From: Salinibacter pepae
GTDB taxonomy: Bacteria; Bacteroidota; Rhodothermia; Rhodothermales; Salinibacteraceae
Reading direction: 5' to 3'
NCBI RefSeq assembly: GCF_947077775.1
Contig: NZ_CAMTTE010000001.1
Coordinates: forward strand, 248,001-312,000
DNA length: 64,000 bases
The notes beneath the pieces were generated by a model. It saw only the letters and a list, made by a program, of their open reading frames with translations. It did not search any database and was not told the DNA's origin. The first letter of the stretch is position 1, and every line of letters starts with the position of its first letter. Both the position numbers and the translations under genes were made by a program. Shown piece after piece: positions 32,601 to 40,575 of the stretch.

Positions 32601-32999
32601 TGCGTCCGGCCCCAGCGCCGGGGAGGCCGCGTCCGGCAGCTCCTCCTCGACCGTACTCAGCGACTCCAGCACCCGGCTCCGCGCCCAGTACAGATCCGTC
32701 CCGTCCTCAAAAATCACGTACACGAACGAGGTCCCGAACATCGAGTAGCCGCGCACGGTCTTCGCGTACGGCACCGACATGAGGGACGTCGTGAGCGGAT
32801 ACGTCACCTGCTCCTCCACCACCTTCGGCCCTTGGCCCGGGTACTCCGTCTTGATGATCACCTGCGTCGGCGAGAGGTCCGGAAACGCGTCCACCGGCAT
32901 GTTGATGGTTGCCCACGTCCCCGCCGCCGCCACCAACAGCGCCATCAACGCCACCAGCAGCCGATTCCGGGCACTCCACTCAATGATTGATTTCAGCAC
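29658..32999 (-). CDS. cusA: CusA/CzcA family heavy-metal RND efflux permease
   Basis: A 1113-residue proton-driven pump of the HME subfamily of RND exporters, which moves Cu/Ag or Zn/Co/Cd across the envelope with CusB and CusC. Signatures: '[34 protein letters not shown]' near the N terminus, TM4 '[26 protein letters not shown]' with the proton-relay Asp, '[37 protein letters not shown]', '[14 protein letters not shown]' and '[16 protein letters not shown]'. Length exceeds the usual 1030-1050 because of a low-complexity insert (about residues 420-465) in the cytoplasmic loop after TM4, coded by repeat-like DNA at 31605-31738. Copper as substrate is inferred from neighbours. Confidence 0.95.
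   Translation of the reverse strand: [1113 protein letters not shown]
31605..31738 (-). repeat. Oligonucleotide-repeat insert translated inside cusA
   Basis: This AT-richer tract breaks the CusA sequence between '[12 protein letters not shown]' and '[13 protein letters not shown]'. Its right part on the plus strand reads as repeated CACCTTCAATCTGCC/CACTTTCAACCTCTCC phrases (31700-31732), and its left part (31605-31631) has the CGAATTGCGAGTTTTGAATTC type of phrase. Both resemble interspersed repeats usually found between genes. It keeps the reading frame and adds about 45 residues. Confidence 0.7.
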
Positions 33000-33000
33000 A

Positions 33001-33039
33001 ACGATGGACCAATTGAATCAATGAGCCAATGACCAATGA
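33001..33039. repeat. Degenerate 7-8 bp repeat between cusB and cusA
   Basis: On the minus strand the junction reads CATTGGT, CATTGGCT, CATTGATT, CAATTGGT in a row: four near-copies of a 7-8 bp unit in the 48 bp between the two genes. It resembles short tandemly repeated sequences known from cyanobacteria and other bacteria. It fills most of the spacer where a cusA ribosome-binding site would be. Confidence 0.65.
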
Positions 33040-33047
33040 AGCGGCAC

Positions 33048-34448
33048 TTAGTGCTGATGCCCGCCGCCCCCGCTGGACGTTGTGCTGTCTCCCATCGCCG
33101 CCAGTGCCCCGCTCAGCCGCGCCTCCGAATCGATCAGGAACTGCGCGCTCGTGACCACCCGCTCGGCCCCCTCCAGCCCGTGCAGCACCTGCGTCCGCCC
33201 GTTCGCCGAGAGGCCCGTCTGCACCGGCACCGGCCGGAAGCGCCCGTCCCCGAGCGCCGTGACCACAATCTCCCGCGTCCCACTGCTCACGATGGCGGAT
33301 TCCGGCACCAGCGGCGTCGGCTCCGTCGTGCCCCCCGTTAACCGAACCGTCGCGTACATGCCCGGCTTCAGCGTCCGGTCCGGGTTCGGCACCGCAATGC
33401 GCGCCCGCACTGTACGGGTGTCGTCGTCCACCTCGTCGTAAATGTAGTCCACCCGCCCCGTCACCGTCCGCCCCGGATCGTACGGTAGCTCCACCTGCGC
33501 CCGACTGCCCACGTCAACCCACGACAGATCCTGCTCGTAGACGTCTACCGTGAGCCAGAGTGGATTTAGGCCAGTGATGTGGAGGAGCGTCTGTCCCGGC
33601 GAAAACTTCTCCCCCTCCGTGATCTGCTTCGTGGTGACGGTCCCGCTCGCGGGGGCGGTGACGGTCATCGTTCGCATCGGCGTGCGCGTCTCCCGCAACC
33701 GCTCAATCTGCTCCGCGGCGATGTCCCAGTAGTCGAGGCGCCGCCGGGCCGCGTCCACCAGCCGCTGGGCCCCCTCGTCGGCCTCCATCTTGTTGGCGGT
33801 CCGGAGCGCCGCCAGGTACTCCTCCTGCGTCGCCACCAGCTGCGGGCTGTAGAGCTCGAACAGCGGATCGCCCGCCTGCACCCGGGCGCCCTCGTAGCCC
33901 ACGTGCAGCGTCTCCACCCAGCCGCCCACCTTCGGCGCCACCGCCGTCATCCGCCGCTCGCTCGCCTGAAACCGCCCGGTCGTGCGCACCGACCGCTCCA
34001 GAGACTCGACCGACACCGTCGCCGTCCGCACGCCGATGTTCTGCATCGTCACCGGCGAGATTTCGACCGTCCCCGCCTCCTGCCCGCCCACCGGCGTCCG
34101 CGTCAGGTCCATCCCGCAGATGGGACACGGCCCCGGCTCGTCACGCACAATGTCCGGATGCATCCCCCCCTGGTAGACGTAGCCGTCGCCGTCGGTGTCG
34201 TACGTCGCCAGCCCGGTCGCCAACCCGCCCCCGTCGCTGCGCGTGTCCATGCCGGTGGCCGAATCGCTCTCCATGTCCCTCTCGCCCGCCCCGGCGCTCT
34301 GCGCATGGGACGAGGGACGGGTCGGCGTCCCGACGAAATATGGCCCGCCGACCCACACCACGGCCCCGCCCCCGAGCGCAAGCCCCACAAGAAGGGCGTA
34401 GACGGCGATGGCTCCCTTGCTGGTGAACACAGATCGAACGTTCGACAT
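33048..34448 (-). CDS. cusB: CusB family periplasmic adaptor with heavy-metal-binding domain
   Basis: A 466-residue membrane-fusion protein linking CusA to CusC. After a signal anchor (about 8-33, 'GAIAVYALLVGLALGGGAVVW') comes a Ca-loop-like 'DTDGDGYVY', then the short heavy-metal-binding domain 'GGMHPDIV...CPICGMDL', in which a first Cys of the usual CPMHP is replaced. The body has the standard order of barrel-sandwich hybrid, helical hairpin ('VATQEEYLAALRTANKM'), lipoyl return ('TVTAPASGTVTTKQITEGEKF'), beta barrel ('LWLTVDVYEQDLSWVDVG') and membrane-proximal domain. The tail is His-rich (GGGGHQH). ATG 34448 is chosen over 34550 because the longer start would translate intergenic repeat DNA. 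Confidence 0.94.
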   Translation of the reverse strand: MSNVRSVFTSKGAIAVYALLVGLALGGGAVVWVGGPYFVGTPTRPSSHAQSAGAGERDMESDSATGMDTRSDGGGLATGLATYDTDGDGYVYQGGMHPDIVRDEPGPCPICGMDLTRTPVGGQEAGTVEISPVTMQNIGVRTATVSVESLERSVRTTGRFQASERRMTAVAPKVGGWVETLHVGYEGARVQAGDPLFELYSPQLVATQEEYLAALRTANKMEADEGAQRLVDAARRRLDYWDIAAEQIERLRETRTPMRTMTVTAPASGTVTTKQITEGEKFSPGQTLLHITGLNPLWLTVDVYEQDLSWVDVGSRAQVELPYDPGRTVTGRVDYIYDEVDDDTRTVRARIAVPNPDRTLKPGMYATVRLTGGTTEPTPLVPESAIVSSGTREIVVTALGDGRFRPVPVQTGLSANGRTQVLHGLEGAERVVTSAQFLIDSEARLSGALAAMGDSTTSSGGGGHQH

Positions 34449-34499
34449 AGCGACTCTCTGTTTTCGGAAAAACACGAAACCCCATTCTGGAATGAAGCC

Positions 34500-34625
34500 C
34501 CCCATCACTGCCCACCTCCGACCTTCCATTTTCTCACCTTCCCCCTTCACACCTTCTCACCTTGTCACTTTCAATTTTCCAACGTTCCCTCTTCCAATCT
34601 CCCATCTGCACATCTGCTCTCTCCA
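34500..34625. repeat. Pyrimidine-rich oligonucleotide-repeat tract between cusC and cusB
   Basis: On the plus strand this reads as loose repeats of CACCTTC/CCCCTTCA/CACCTTCT/CACCTTGT/CACTTTC followed by AATTTTCCAACGTTCCC and CTCTTCCAATCTCCC phrases. The gap between the two genes is 185 bp, long for this operon. Phrases such as TTGAAAGTG and GTGGGCAG (minus strand) are shared with the tract inside cusA, so the two are probably related elements. Confidence 0.65.
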
Positions 34626-34633
34626 ATGGAGGG

Positions 34634-35968
34634 TTACTCGCCCCCGTCAGCCAATCCCACCCGCCCCGCCGTCCGCTCCCATTCCGCCTGCGTGGTCAGC
34701 AGCCGCGCAAAGACCGACGCCCGCTGCAGCCGCAGTTGAAAGAGCGTCCGCTCCGCGTCGAGCAGGTCCAAAAAGTCGTTCTGCCCGGTGCGGTACCCGC
34801 TGAGCGACGTTTCGAGGGCCGTCTCGGCCTTGGGCAGCAGCGTCTCGTCCAGGAGCGTAAGCTGGCGCCGGTGCCGCTCGATCTGTTGCTGAAGGTCGGC
34901 CAGCCGGGTGCGTACCTCCAGGCGAAGGCCTTCAAGCTGCGTCTCCGCCCGCCGCCGCTCGATCCGGGCCTCCTGAATATTCGCCTCCTGCTTGCCGCGC
35001 CAGAGCGGCACTGTTACGCCCACGCTCAACGCCAGCGCGTCGCGCCCCGTCATGGTCGGGCCGAGGCCGCTGGCCCCGATGTCGAAATACTGCGCGCCGA
35101 CGGTGAAGTCGGGCCACTGCTCCGTCTTCGCCAGCTCCGCCTCGCGCTCGGACTGCTGGATGCGGCGGCGGAGCTTCTCGGCCTCCGGCCGTCGGTCGAG
35201 GGCCTCGTCGGGGGCGGTGGACGGAAGATCGGGACGGGACGGAATCGCCACCTGCGTGTCGCGCTCCGCGAGGGCCGCCCGCCCCGTGAGGCGCGCCAGC
35301 GTCTGGAGGGCCGACTGCCGCTCGGCCGCCAGCCCTTCGAGGCGCGTTTGCAGGCGCTGCCGCTCAATCTGCGCCTTCAGAACGGCCGACTGCCCCTCCT
35401 CCCCGACCTCGTACTGCGCGATCGCCGCCCGCTCGAACTGCTCCAGGTCCGCCTGGAAACGGCGGATGGAATGCTCATGGGACTGCACGCGCACGAGGGT
35501 GTAGTAGGCCCGGCGGATGCGGAGGGCGAGGGTCTGTTCGAGGGCCTGGGCGTCGGCCCGCGCCACGTCCGCCCCGAGGTCGGCCACTTCGCGGCGTAGA
35601 GTCCTTTTGCCGGGAAACGGAATCGCCTGCTGCACGCGCCACTGCGTGCGCTGCTCCCCGCGGGCCGTCACGAGGGGAACCGGAAAGGCGGTGGCCCCCA
35701 CGGTGGGGTCGGGGAGCGCCCCGGCCTGCGCCCCGCGCTGCGCCCGCGCCTCGGCCTTGAGGCGGGCGGCCTGCAGCGACGGGTTGCCGCGAGCCGCGGC
35801 GGCGAGCAACGAATCCAGACGAAGGGTTGGGGCCGCCGACGGGGCGGCAGACGTCGAATCAAGCAGGGCCGGGCGCACCGCATCGGGCTGCGGCTGCGCG
35901 GCGGCACACGGCCCCGCCAGCATCAGCATCGCGCCCACGGCGCTCGCCCAAAGCGAGCAACGAGACAT
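34634..35968 (-). CDS. cusC: TolC/CusC family outer-membrane efflux protein
   Basis: A 444-residue outer-membrane channel of the heavy-metal efflux pump. A signal peptide (about 1-24, 'LWASAVGAMLMLAGPCAAAQ') has no clear lipobox at the cleavage point, though a Cys lies in it. The body has the two-fold OEP repeat: 'LRLDSLLAAAARGNPSLQAARLKAEARA', 'QAIPFPGKRTLRREVADLGADVARADAQAL', then 'GVTVPLWRGKQEANIQEARIERRRAETQLEGL' and 'GYRTGQNDFLDLLDAERTLFQLRL' ('FLDLLDAERTL' is typical of the CzcC/CusC group). ATG 35968 is chosen because the signal peptide starts there. It is the first RND gene in transcription order and is followed by the repeat tract and cusB. Confidence 0.93.
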   Translation of the reverse strand: MSRCSLWASAVGAMLMLAGPCAAAQPQPDAVRPALLDSTSAAPSAAPTLRLDSLLAAAARGNPSLQAARLKAEARAQRGAQAGALPDPTVGATAFPVPLVTARGEQRTQWRVQQAIPFPGKRTLRREVADLGADVARADAQALEQTLALRIRRAYYTLVRVQSHEHSIRRFQADLEQFERAAIAQYEVGEEGQSAVLKAQIERQRLQTRLEGLAAERQSALQTLARLTGRAALAERDTQVAIPSRPDLPSTAPDEALDRRPEAEKLRRRIQQSEREAELAKTEQWPDFTVGAQYFDIGASGLGPTMTGRDALALSVGVTVPLWRGKQEANIQEARIERRRAETQLEGLRLEVRTRLADLQQQIERHRRQLTLLDETLLPKAETALETSLSGYRTGQNDFLDLLDAERTLFQLRLQRASVFARLLTTQAEWERTAGRVGLADGGE

Positions 35969-36057
35969 AGATCGAGCACGGCATTGGGAATCGCGGACAG
36001 TGAGGACTCGCCCCGCCGGACGGCTGTTGTAGCCGCCAGAGGACGCCGATGCCGTGC

Positions 36058-36477
36058 TCAACTTAAGAAGGTGGCCGTCCAGACGTGCAGGCGGACGGGC
36101 AATGCAGGGTCGGGATCGAACTCTTGAGCCCAACCGGAATTGTCACGATCGGGGGCCGGGATCGATACGGACTCCTCACTGCGGAGCCGCGTGAGGTCGG
36201 CGGCCGCGCCGCGATCCGGCAGGCGCAGGTCCGGGGCGTCGGTCAACGACGCCACGGATACACAGCAGGCAATCCCGGCACAGTCGTCCTCACAGTCGGG
36301 GGACGATGACCGTGAATGGGTCTCGGCCTCGGTTTCCGCATGCATGGCAACGGCCTGTTGCAACGACGCTGTCATCTCCGCACACAGCCCCTGCAGGCCC
36401 GGGAGCACGCCGCCCAGCAGAAGCACCCCGCTCAGGAGCGCGGCCATCCAGCGATGTGTGGCGCGGTGTCGAGTCAT
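36058..36477 (-). CDS. Small Cys-rich exported protein of the copper operon
   Basis: A 139-residue exported protein. Residues 1-30 are a signal peptide (WMAALLSGVLLLGGVLPGLQG). The mature part is short and has the pattern 'CAEM', then 'HAETEAETHSRSSSPDCEDDCAGIACCVSVASL', giving five Cys and several His/Asp in about 30 residues, a plausible metal-binding cluster; the end (PVRLHVWTATFLS) is strand-like. Small Cys/His proteins of this sort are common next to cus/czc genes in Bacteroidota and gamma-proteobacteria, but the family name is uncertain (some are DUF2946-like). It lies 89 bp upstream of cusC on the same strand. A periplasmic copper chaperone role is inference. Confidence 0.6.
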   Translation of the reverse strand: MTRHRATHRWMAALLSGVLLLGGVLPGLQGLCAEMTASLQQAVAMHAETEAETHSRSSSPDCEDDCAGIACCVSVASLTDAPDLRLPDRGAAADLTRLRSEESVSIPAPDRDNSGWAQEFDPDPALPVRLHVWTATFLS

Positions 36478-36578
36478 ATCGTGGGGCCGTAACCGACCGG
36501 CAGATAGGGGTTCCAGGTGAAGGGCCGGCCCGCCGCGTGCACCAATGGCAGAGGCCTCCAGAAAAAGGCCGCCAGACG

Positions 36579-37139
36579 TCAGTTGGTGGGGGCGGTGACC
36601 GTGAGGGCGCCTTCCATGCCGAGTTCGTAGTGCTTCTTCTCCCCGGTGGTCTCAAAGCAGGCGATGGTGTACGTTCCTGCCTTCTCGGGCGGAAGCGTGA
36701 ACGTCATGGTGCCACTGCCCCCGGGCGGCAACTCGAAGACATTCTCGTGACTGCCTTCCTCTTCCTCGTGCTCTTCTTCACTCTCCTCGTGCCCCCCGGT
36801 CTGCTTGTTCTTCTCGATCGAGATGCCACTGAAAAGGTTCTGCTCGAAGCTGTCGTTGTCACTCGCAATCGTGTCGCCGACGACAAAGTAGTGCTCGACC
36901 GCTCCGGTGTTGGTGAACGCGAGCGTGACGTTCTGGCCAGCCGGGATGGTGAGGGTATCGGGCTGGTAGGCGAAGTCTTTCATCGCGACCTCGATCGTGT
37001 CGGTCAGCGTCGACGTCGTTGCACTGGGTGACGGGGGATCTGATGAGTGCCCGTCGCCGCCTCCGCAGCCAACGCCAACGGCGGTCATTCCCGCCAACAA
37101 GAGTGCGCCAACAAATCGCGTGACGGGAAGTCGAGTCAT
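36579..37139 (-). CDS. Cupredoxin-domain lipoprotein
   Basis: A 186-residue lipoprotein: signal peptide 1-24 with lipobox VGVGC (Cys25), Gly/Ser/Pro linker, then a cupredoxin-like barrel. Strands 'IEVAMKDFAYQPDTLTIPAGQNVTLAFTNTGAVEHYFVV' and 'GSGTMTFTLPPEKAGTYTIACFETTGEKKHYELGM' carry the candidate copper ligands His83, Cys161, His170 and Met175. Between them is a very acidic loop (about 118-131, 'EESEEEHEEEEGSHE') that may bind extra metal or adapt to high salt. The Cys-His spacing (9) is longer than in azurin (5). It lies between copA and the Cys-rich protein, so a copper-carrier or delivery role in the periplasm fits. ATG 37139 is chosen because the signal peptide begins there. Confidence 0.85.
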   Translation of the reverse strand: MTRLPVTRFVGALLLAGMTAVGVGCGGGDGHSSDPPSPSATTSTLTDTIEVAMKDFAYQPDTLTIPAGQNVTLAFTNTGAVEHYFVVGDTIASDNDSFEQNLFSGISIEKNKQTGGHEESEEEHEEEEGSHENVFELPPGGSGTMTFTLPPEKAGTYTIACFETTGEKKHYELGMEGALTVTAPTN

Positions 37140-37307
37140 CGTAGGGGGGTGTTCGAATTGATTCTCGTTTGCGTGAGCGCAGTGGGACACACTGGGGTGG
37201 GGAAAATCTGGTTCCGAAAGCGGCGTCCGTCGGGAATGACTCGACCAGTCTTTTAGAAGTCGCGACGCTCGTCCCCACGACCCGGCAGGATGCCTTTCCG
37301 CATCGAC

Positions 37308-39944
37308 CTACGCCGCGGCCGGGACGGTCGTCCCCGTGGCGGACGCATCCTCCCCCACAGCCGCCTCCAGGCGCCGCAGCCGCAGCGCATTGCCCACCAC
37401 AAAGAGGTCGGAGAACACCATTGCGAGCGCCGCGAGGGCGGGCGACAGCAGGAGGCCGAATGCCGGGTAGAGCACACCCGCCGCCACCGGAATCAGGAGC
37501 ACGTTGTACGCGAAGGCCCAGAACAGATTCTGCTTGATGTTGCGGAGCGTGTGCGTCGACAGGTGAACCGCGTTCGGCACGCCGCGCAGGTCGCCGGACA
37601 TCAGCACGATGTCGCCGCTCTCGATGGCCACGTCGGTGCCGGTGCCGATGGCGATCCCCACATCGGCCTGGGCGAGGGCGGGCGCGTCGTTGATGCCATC
37701 GCCCACAAACGCGACCGTCTGGCCCTGCTCCTGAAAGGCCGTGATGGCCGCGGCCTTCTCGTCGGGCAGCACCTCGGCCTGCACGCGGTCGATGCCGAGC
37801 TCGCGAGCGATGGCCTGCGCCGTCCGCTCGTCGTCGCCCGTAATCATGGCGACCTCGATGCCGAGCGTGTGCAGCGCGTCGAGCGCGGCGGGCGTGGAGT
37901 CCTTGATGGGGTCGGCCACCGCGACGACCGCCGCCAGCGTGCCGTCTACGGCCACGTAGAGGGGCGTCTTGGCGGCGTCCGCCAGGTCGTTGGCCGTGGC
38001 CTGCTGCCCGTCGAGTGCCACGTCCAGTCGGTCCATCAGCCGCTCGGCCCCAATGGCGACGGTGCGGCCGTCGACGGTCGCCTGCACGCCGTGGCCGGGG
38101 ATGGCGTCGAAGTCGGCGGCGTCCGGCCAATCGACCCCCTGCTCCTCCGCCCGTGTGACCAGCGCCTCCCCAATCGGGTGCTCCGATTGCGACTCGACAG
38201 CAGCGATCCAGCGGAGCAGGTCGTCTTCCTCGAAACCGTTTTGCGGCCGGAAATCCGTGACCTCGGGGGTTCCCTTCGTGAGGGTCCCCGTCTTGTCGAG
38301 CGCCACGAGGTCGGCGGTGTGGAGCGCCTGTAGCGCCTCGCCCTCGCGGACGTAGACACCCAGCTCGGCGGCCCGCCCCGTCCCCACCATCACCGAGATC
38401 GGCGTGGCGATGCCCATCGCGCAGGGACACGCAATGATAAGGACGGATACGGCGGACACCAGGGCGTATGTGAGCACCGGGTCCGGCCCCCATACCATCC
38501 AGACGCCAAAGGTGAGGGCGGCCGTCGCCAGGACGAACGGGACGAAGACCCGGACCACCCGGTCGGCAAGTGACTGAATCGGCGGGGCCGAGCCCTGCGC
38601 CTGCTCCACCATCTCCACGATCTGGGAGAGCACCGTCTCCTCCCCCACGCGGGTCGCCTTGAAGGTGAAGCTCCCGGTCTTGTTGAGCGTGCCGCCCACC
38701 ACCTCGTCGCCCTCCGCCTTGCTCACCGGATCGGGCTCCCCGGTCACCATCGACTCGTCGACGTACGAAGAGCCATCAATCACCTCGCCGTCCACCGGCA
38801 CCTTCGCGCCGGGCCGCACGCGGATCACGTCGCCCGGCCCCACCTCGCGCACGTCCACCTCTTCTTCCTCCCCGTCGCGCACCACGCGGGCGGTGGTGGC
38901 CTGCAGGTCGAGCAGCGCTCGAATCGCGTCACTCGCACGGCCCTTGGCCAACGCCTCCATGTAGTTGCCCGCCAGAATCAGCGTGATGATGACGGCCGCC
39001 GCCTCGTAGTACACGTGCACGGTTCCCTCGGGAAGCACCTGCGGCAGAAACGTCGCCACGACCGAGTAGCCGTACGCCGCCGAGGTCCCAATCATGACGA
39101 GCGTATTCATGTCCGGACTTCCGTTCTTGAGCGCGGGCCAGCCGTGCCGGTAGAAGTATCGGCCCGGCCCGAACATGACAACCGACGTCAGGGCAAACAG
39201 CACGTAGTACAGCGTCTGGGTGGACACCTGATCGGTGATCCAGGCCTCCATCGTCGGGATGTGCATGAAGCCCATCTCCAACACGAATACCGGAAGCGCG
39301 AAGGCCAGCGCCCGGAGGAACCGCTGCCTCATCGACCGCTGCTCGTCTTCTCGGGCCTGGTTCTCCACGTCGGCACGGTCGCCCCCGTCTTCCGTCCCGC
39401 CCCCCTCGTAGCCGGCGTCGCGAATGGCCTGCGTGAGGTCCGTGCGCTCGGTTGCCCCCGGCACGTAGCGCACCGTGGCACGGTCGGTGGCGAGATTCAC
39501 GGTCGCCTCCAGCACCCCCTCCACCGCGTTGAGGGCGTCTTCGACGCGGGAGACGCACGAGGCGCAGGTCATCCCCTGCACCGTGAGGGCCGTTTCGGCG
39601 GTGCGCACCTCGTAGCCACTGTCGGCGACGGCCTGCGCCAAGTTCTCAACCGGCACCCGTCGCCCCTTCTGAAGCCCCACTTGAGCCCGCTCGGTGGCAA
39701 AGTTGACACGGGCCTCCGCCACCCCATCAACACCCGCGAGCCCCCCCTCCACGCTCTTCGCGCAGGAGGCGCACGACATGCCCTTTATGGGCAGGGTCAG
39801 GCGCTCTTCTCGCTCCCCGGAGGAATGGCCCTCCTGATGTTCGGAAGGGACCGGCTCGGCCGCACAGGCGTCCCCCTCGGCGGATGGGGCGTGGGGGGGA
39901 GCGTCTGGTGGCGACGTCTCGGTCTCGGGAGAAGGATGGCTCAT
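37308..39944 (-). CDS. copA: Copper-translocating P1B-type ATPase CopA
   Basis: An 878-residue Cu(I) export ATPase. Two heavy-metal-associated domains at the N terminus carry GMSCASC (Cys58, Cys61) and GMTCASC (Cys127, Cys130). Then come the membrane helices, actuator '[32 protein letters not shown]', the intramembrane CPC site in '[13 protein letters not shown]', phosphorylation Asp550 in 'DKTGTLTKG', the 'SEHPIGEAL' HP motif that defines P1B pumps, and hinge '[35 protein letters not shown]'. The head before the first domain is acidic and has one extra Cys. It is the first gene of the copper set, and a CsoR-like palindrome lies 44-62 bp upstream of its start. Length is normal for two HMA domains. 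Confidence 0.97.
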   Translation of the reverse strand: MSHPSPETETSPPDAPPHAPSAEGDACAAEPVPSEHQEGHSSGEREERLTLPIKGMSCASCAKSVEGGLAGVDGVAEARVNFATERAQVGLQKGRRVPVENLAQAVADSGYEVRTAETALTVQGMTCASCVSRVEDALNAVEGVLEATVNLATDRATVRYVPGATERTDLTQAIRDAGYEGGGTEDGGDRADVENQAREDEQRSMRQRFLRALAFALPVFVLEMGFMHIPTMEAWITDQVSTQTLYYVLFALTSVVMFGPGRYFYRHGWPALKNGSPDMNTLVMIGTSAAYGYSVVATFLPQVLPEGTVHVYYEAAAVIITLILAGNYMEALAKGRASDAIRALLDLQATTARVVRDGEEEEVDVREVGPGDVIRVRPGAKVPVDGEVIDGSSYVDESMVTGEPDPVSKAEGDEVVGGTLNKTGSFTFKATRVGEETVLSQIVEMVEQAQGSAPPIQSLADRVVRVFVPFVLATAALTFGVWMVWGPDPVLTYALVSAVSVLIIACPCAMGIATPISVMVGTGRAAELGVYVREGEALQALHTADLVALDKTGTLTKGTPEVTDFRPQNGFEEDDLLRWIAAVESQSEHPIGEALVTRAEEQGVDWPDAADFDAIPGHGVQATVDGRTVAIGAERLMDRLDVALDGQQATANDLADAAKTPLYVAVDGTLAAVVAVADPIKDSTPAALDALHTLGIEVAMITGDDERTAQAIARELGIDRVQAEVLPDEKAAAITAFQEQGQTVAFVGDGINDAPALAQADVGIAIGTGTDVAIESGDIVLMSGDLRGVPNAVHLSTHTLRNIKQNLFWAFAYNVLLIPVAAGVLYPAFGLLLSPALAALAMVFSDLFVVGNALRLRRLEAAVGEDASATGTTVPAAA

Positions 39945-39987
39945 GGATTAAACTGGGGCCCGTTTGTCAGCGTGTGAGGCGCTTCTT

Positions 39988-40006
39988 TATAGGGTACCCC
40001 CCTATA
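39988..40006 (-). promoter_or_regulatory. CsoR-like operator upstream of copA
   Basis: TATAGGG (39988-39994) and CCCTATA (40000-40006) form a perfect 7-bp inverted repeat with a 5-bp spacer TACCC. This G/C-tract with flanking TATA arms is the type of site bound by CsoR/RcnR-family copper sensors in other bacteria. It lies 44-62 bp before the copA start codon, in the promoter zone. No csoR gene lies in the window. It could also serve the divergent gene at 40205. Confidence 0.6.
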
Positions 40007-40204
40007 CCACAAGCAGACCAGTCAGGTTTCAATTGCACCCGAGTTCCGCGGGCCGCGTCCTCGGGGCGTGCCAAGAACCCGTACAGTCCGGAACCCCGGC
40101 GCAGGAGCGCCAATAGAGCATCCCGTCGTCGCGCCTGGGCCCTCCGGCGCCCATGGTCGACGTCTCCCCCCGATCGGTTTCTTTTCGCCCATCTGTCCGT
40201 CGTC

Positions 40205-40558
40205 ATGATTGAAGTCACAATTCTCAACGCCCAAGAGCTCGCTCGCCGCCAGATGGGGGCCCGTGCCGCTCAAGCCTCCGGGGCCGGGGTCGACATCGAA
40301 TCGGCCGTCCGGAACCAGATGGCCGATCACCTGGAGGAGGGATTTCAGAGCCGCGGCATCGAGGCCTACGTCGACACGAAGGGGGCCCGGAAATTGGAGA
40401 TCACCGTTGAGGACGCCACGGAAGCCGCGTGGCAGCAGGGATACCTTGCCTGGCTGGTCGCCAAGTTCGTCCCGAGCACCGTCGAGCAGAACCTTGCCCC
40501 GGAGGTTCGCGATCGCCTCAACGACCAGGGCATCGAGGCGGAGGTCGAGGTAGAATAG
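40205..40558 (+). CDS. Hypothetical acidic protein, 117 aa
   Basis: I do not recognise this protein. It is 117 residues, acidic, soluble, without cysteine. It starts 'MIEVTILNAQELARRQM' and contains helical parts ('VRNQMADHLEEGFQSRGIEAYVD', 'AAWQQGYLAWLVAKFVPSTVEQNL') around a strand 'ARKLEITVEDA'. The ends 'APEVRDRLNDQGIEAEVEVE' suggest a small alpha/beta domain in which the two segments 'GIEAYVD' and 'GIEAEVEVE' repeat a motif. The open frame extends upstream to 39884, but the ATG at 40205 is the first with coding-like composition and leaves the copA promoter region free. It may be cotranscribed with the methyltransferase 17 bp downstream. Confidence 0.55.
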   Translation: MIEVTILNAQELARRQMGARAAQASGAGVDIESAVRNQMADHLEEGFQSRGIEAYVDTKGARKLEITVEDATEAAWQQGYLAWLVAKFVPSTVEQNLAPEVRDRLNDQGIEAEVEVE

Positions 40559-40575
40559 TCCGCCGCTTCCCAACT

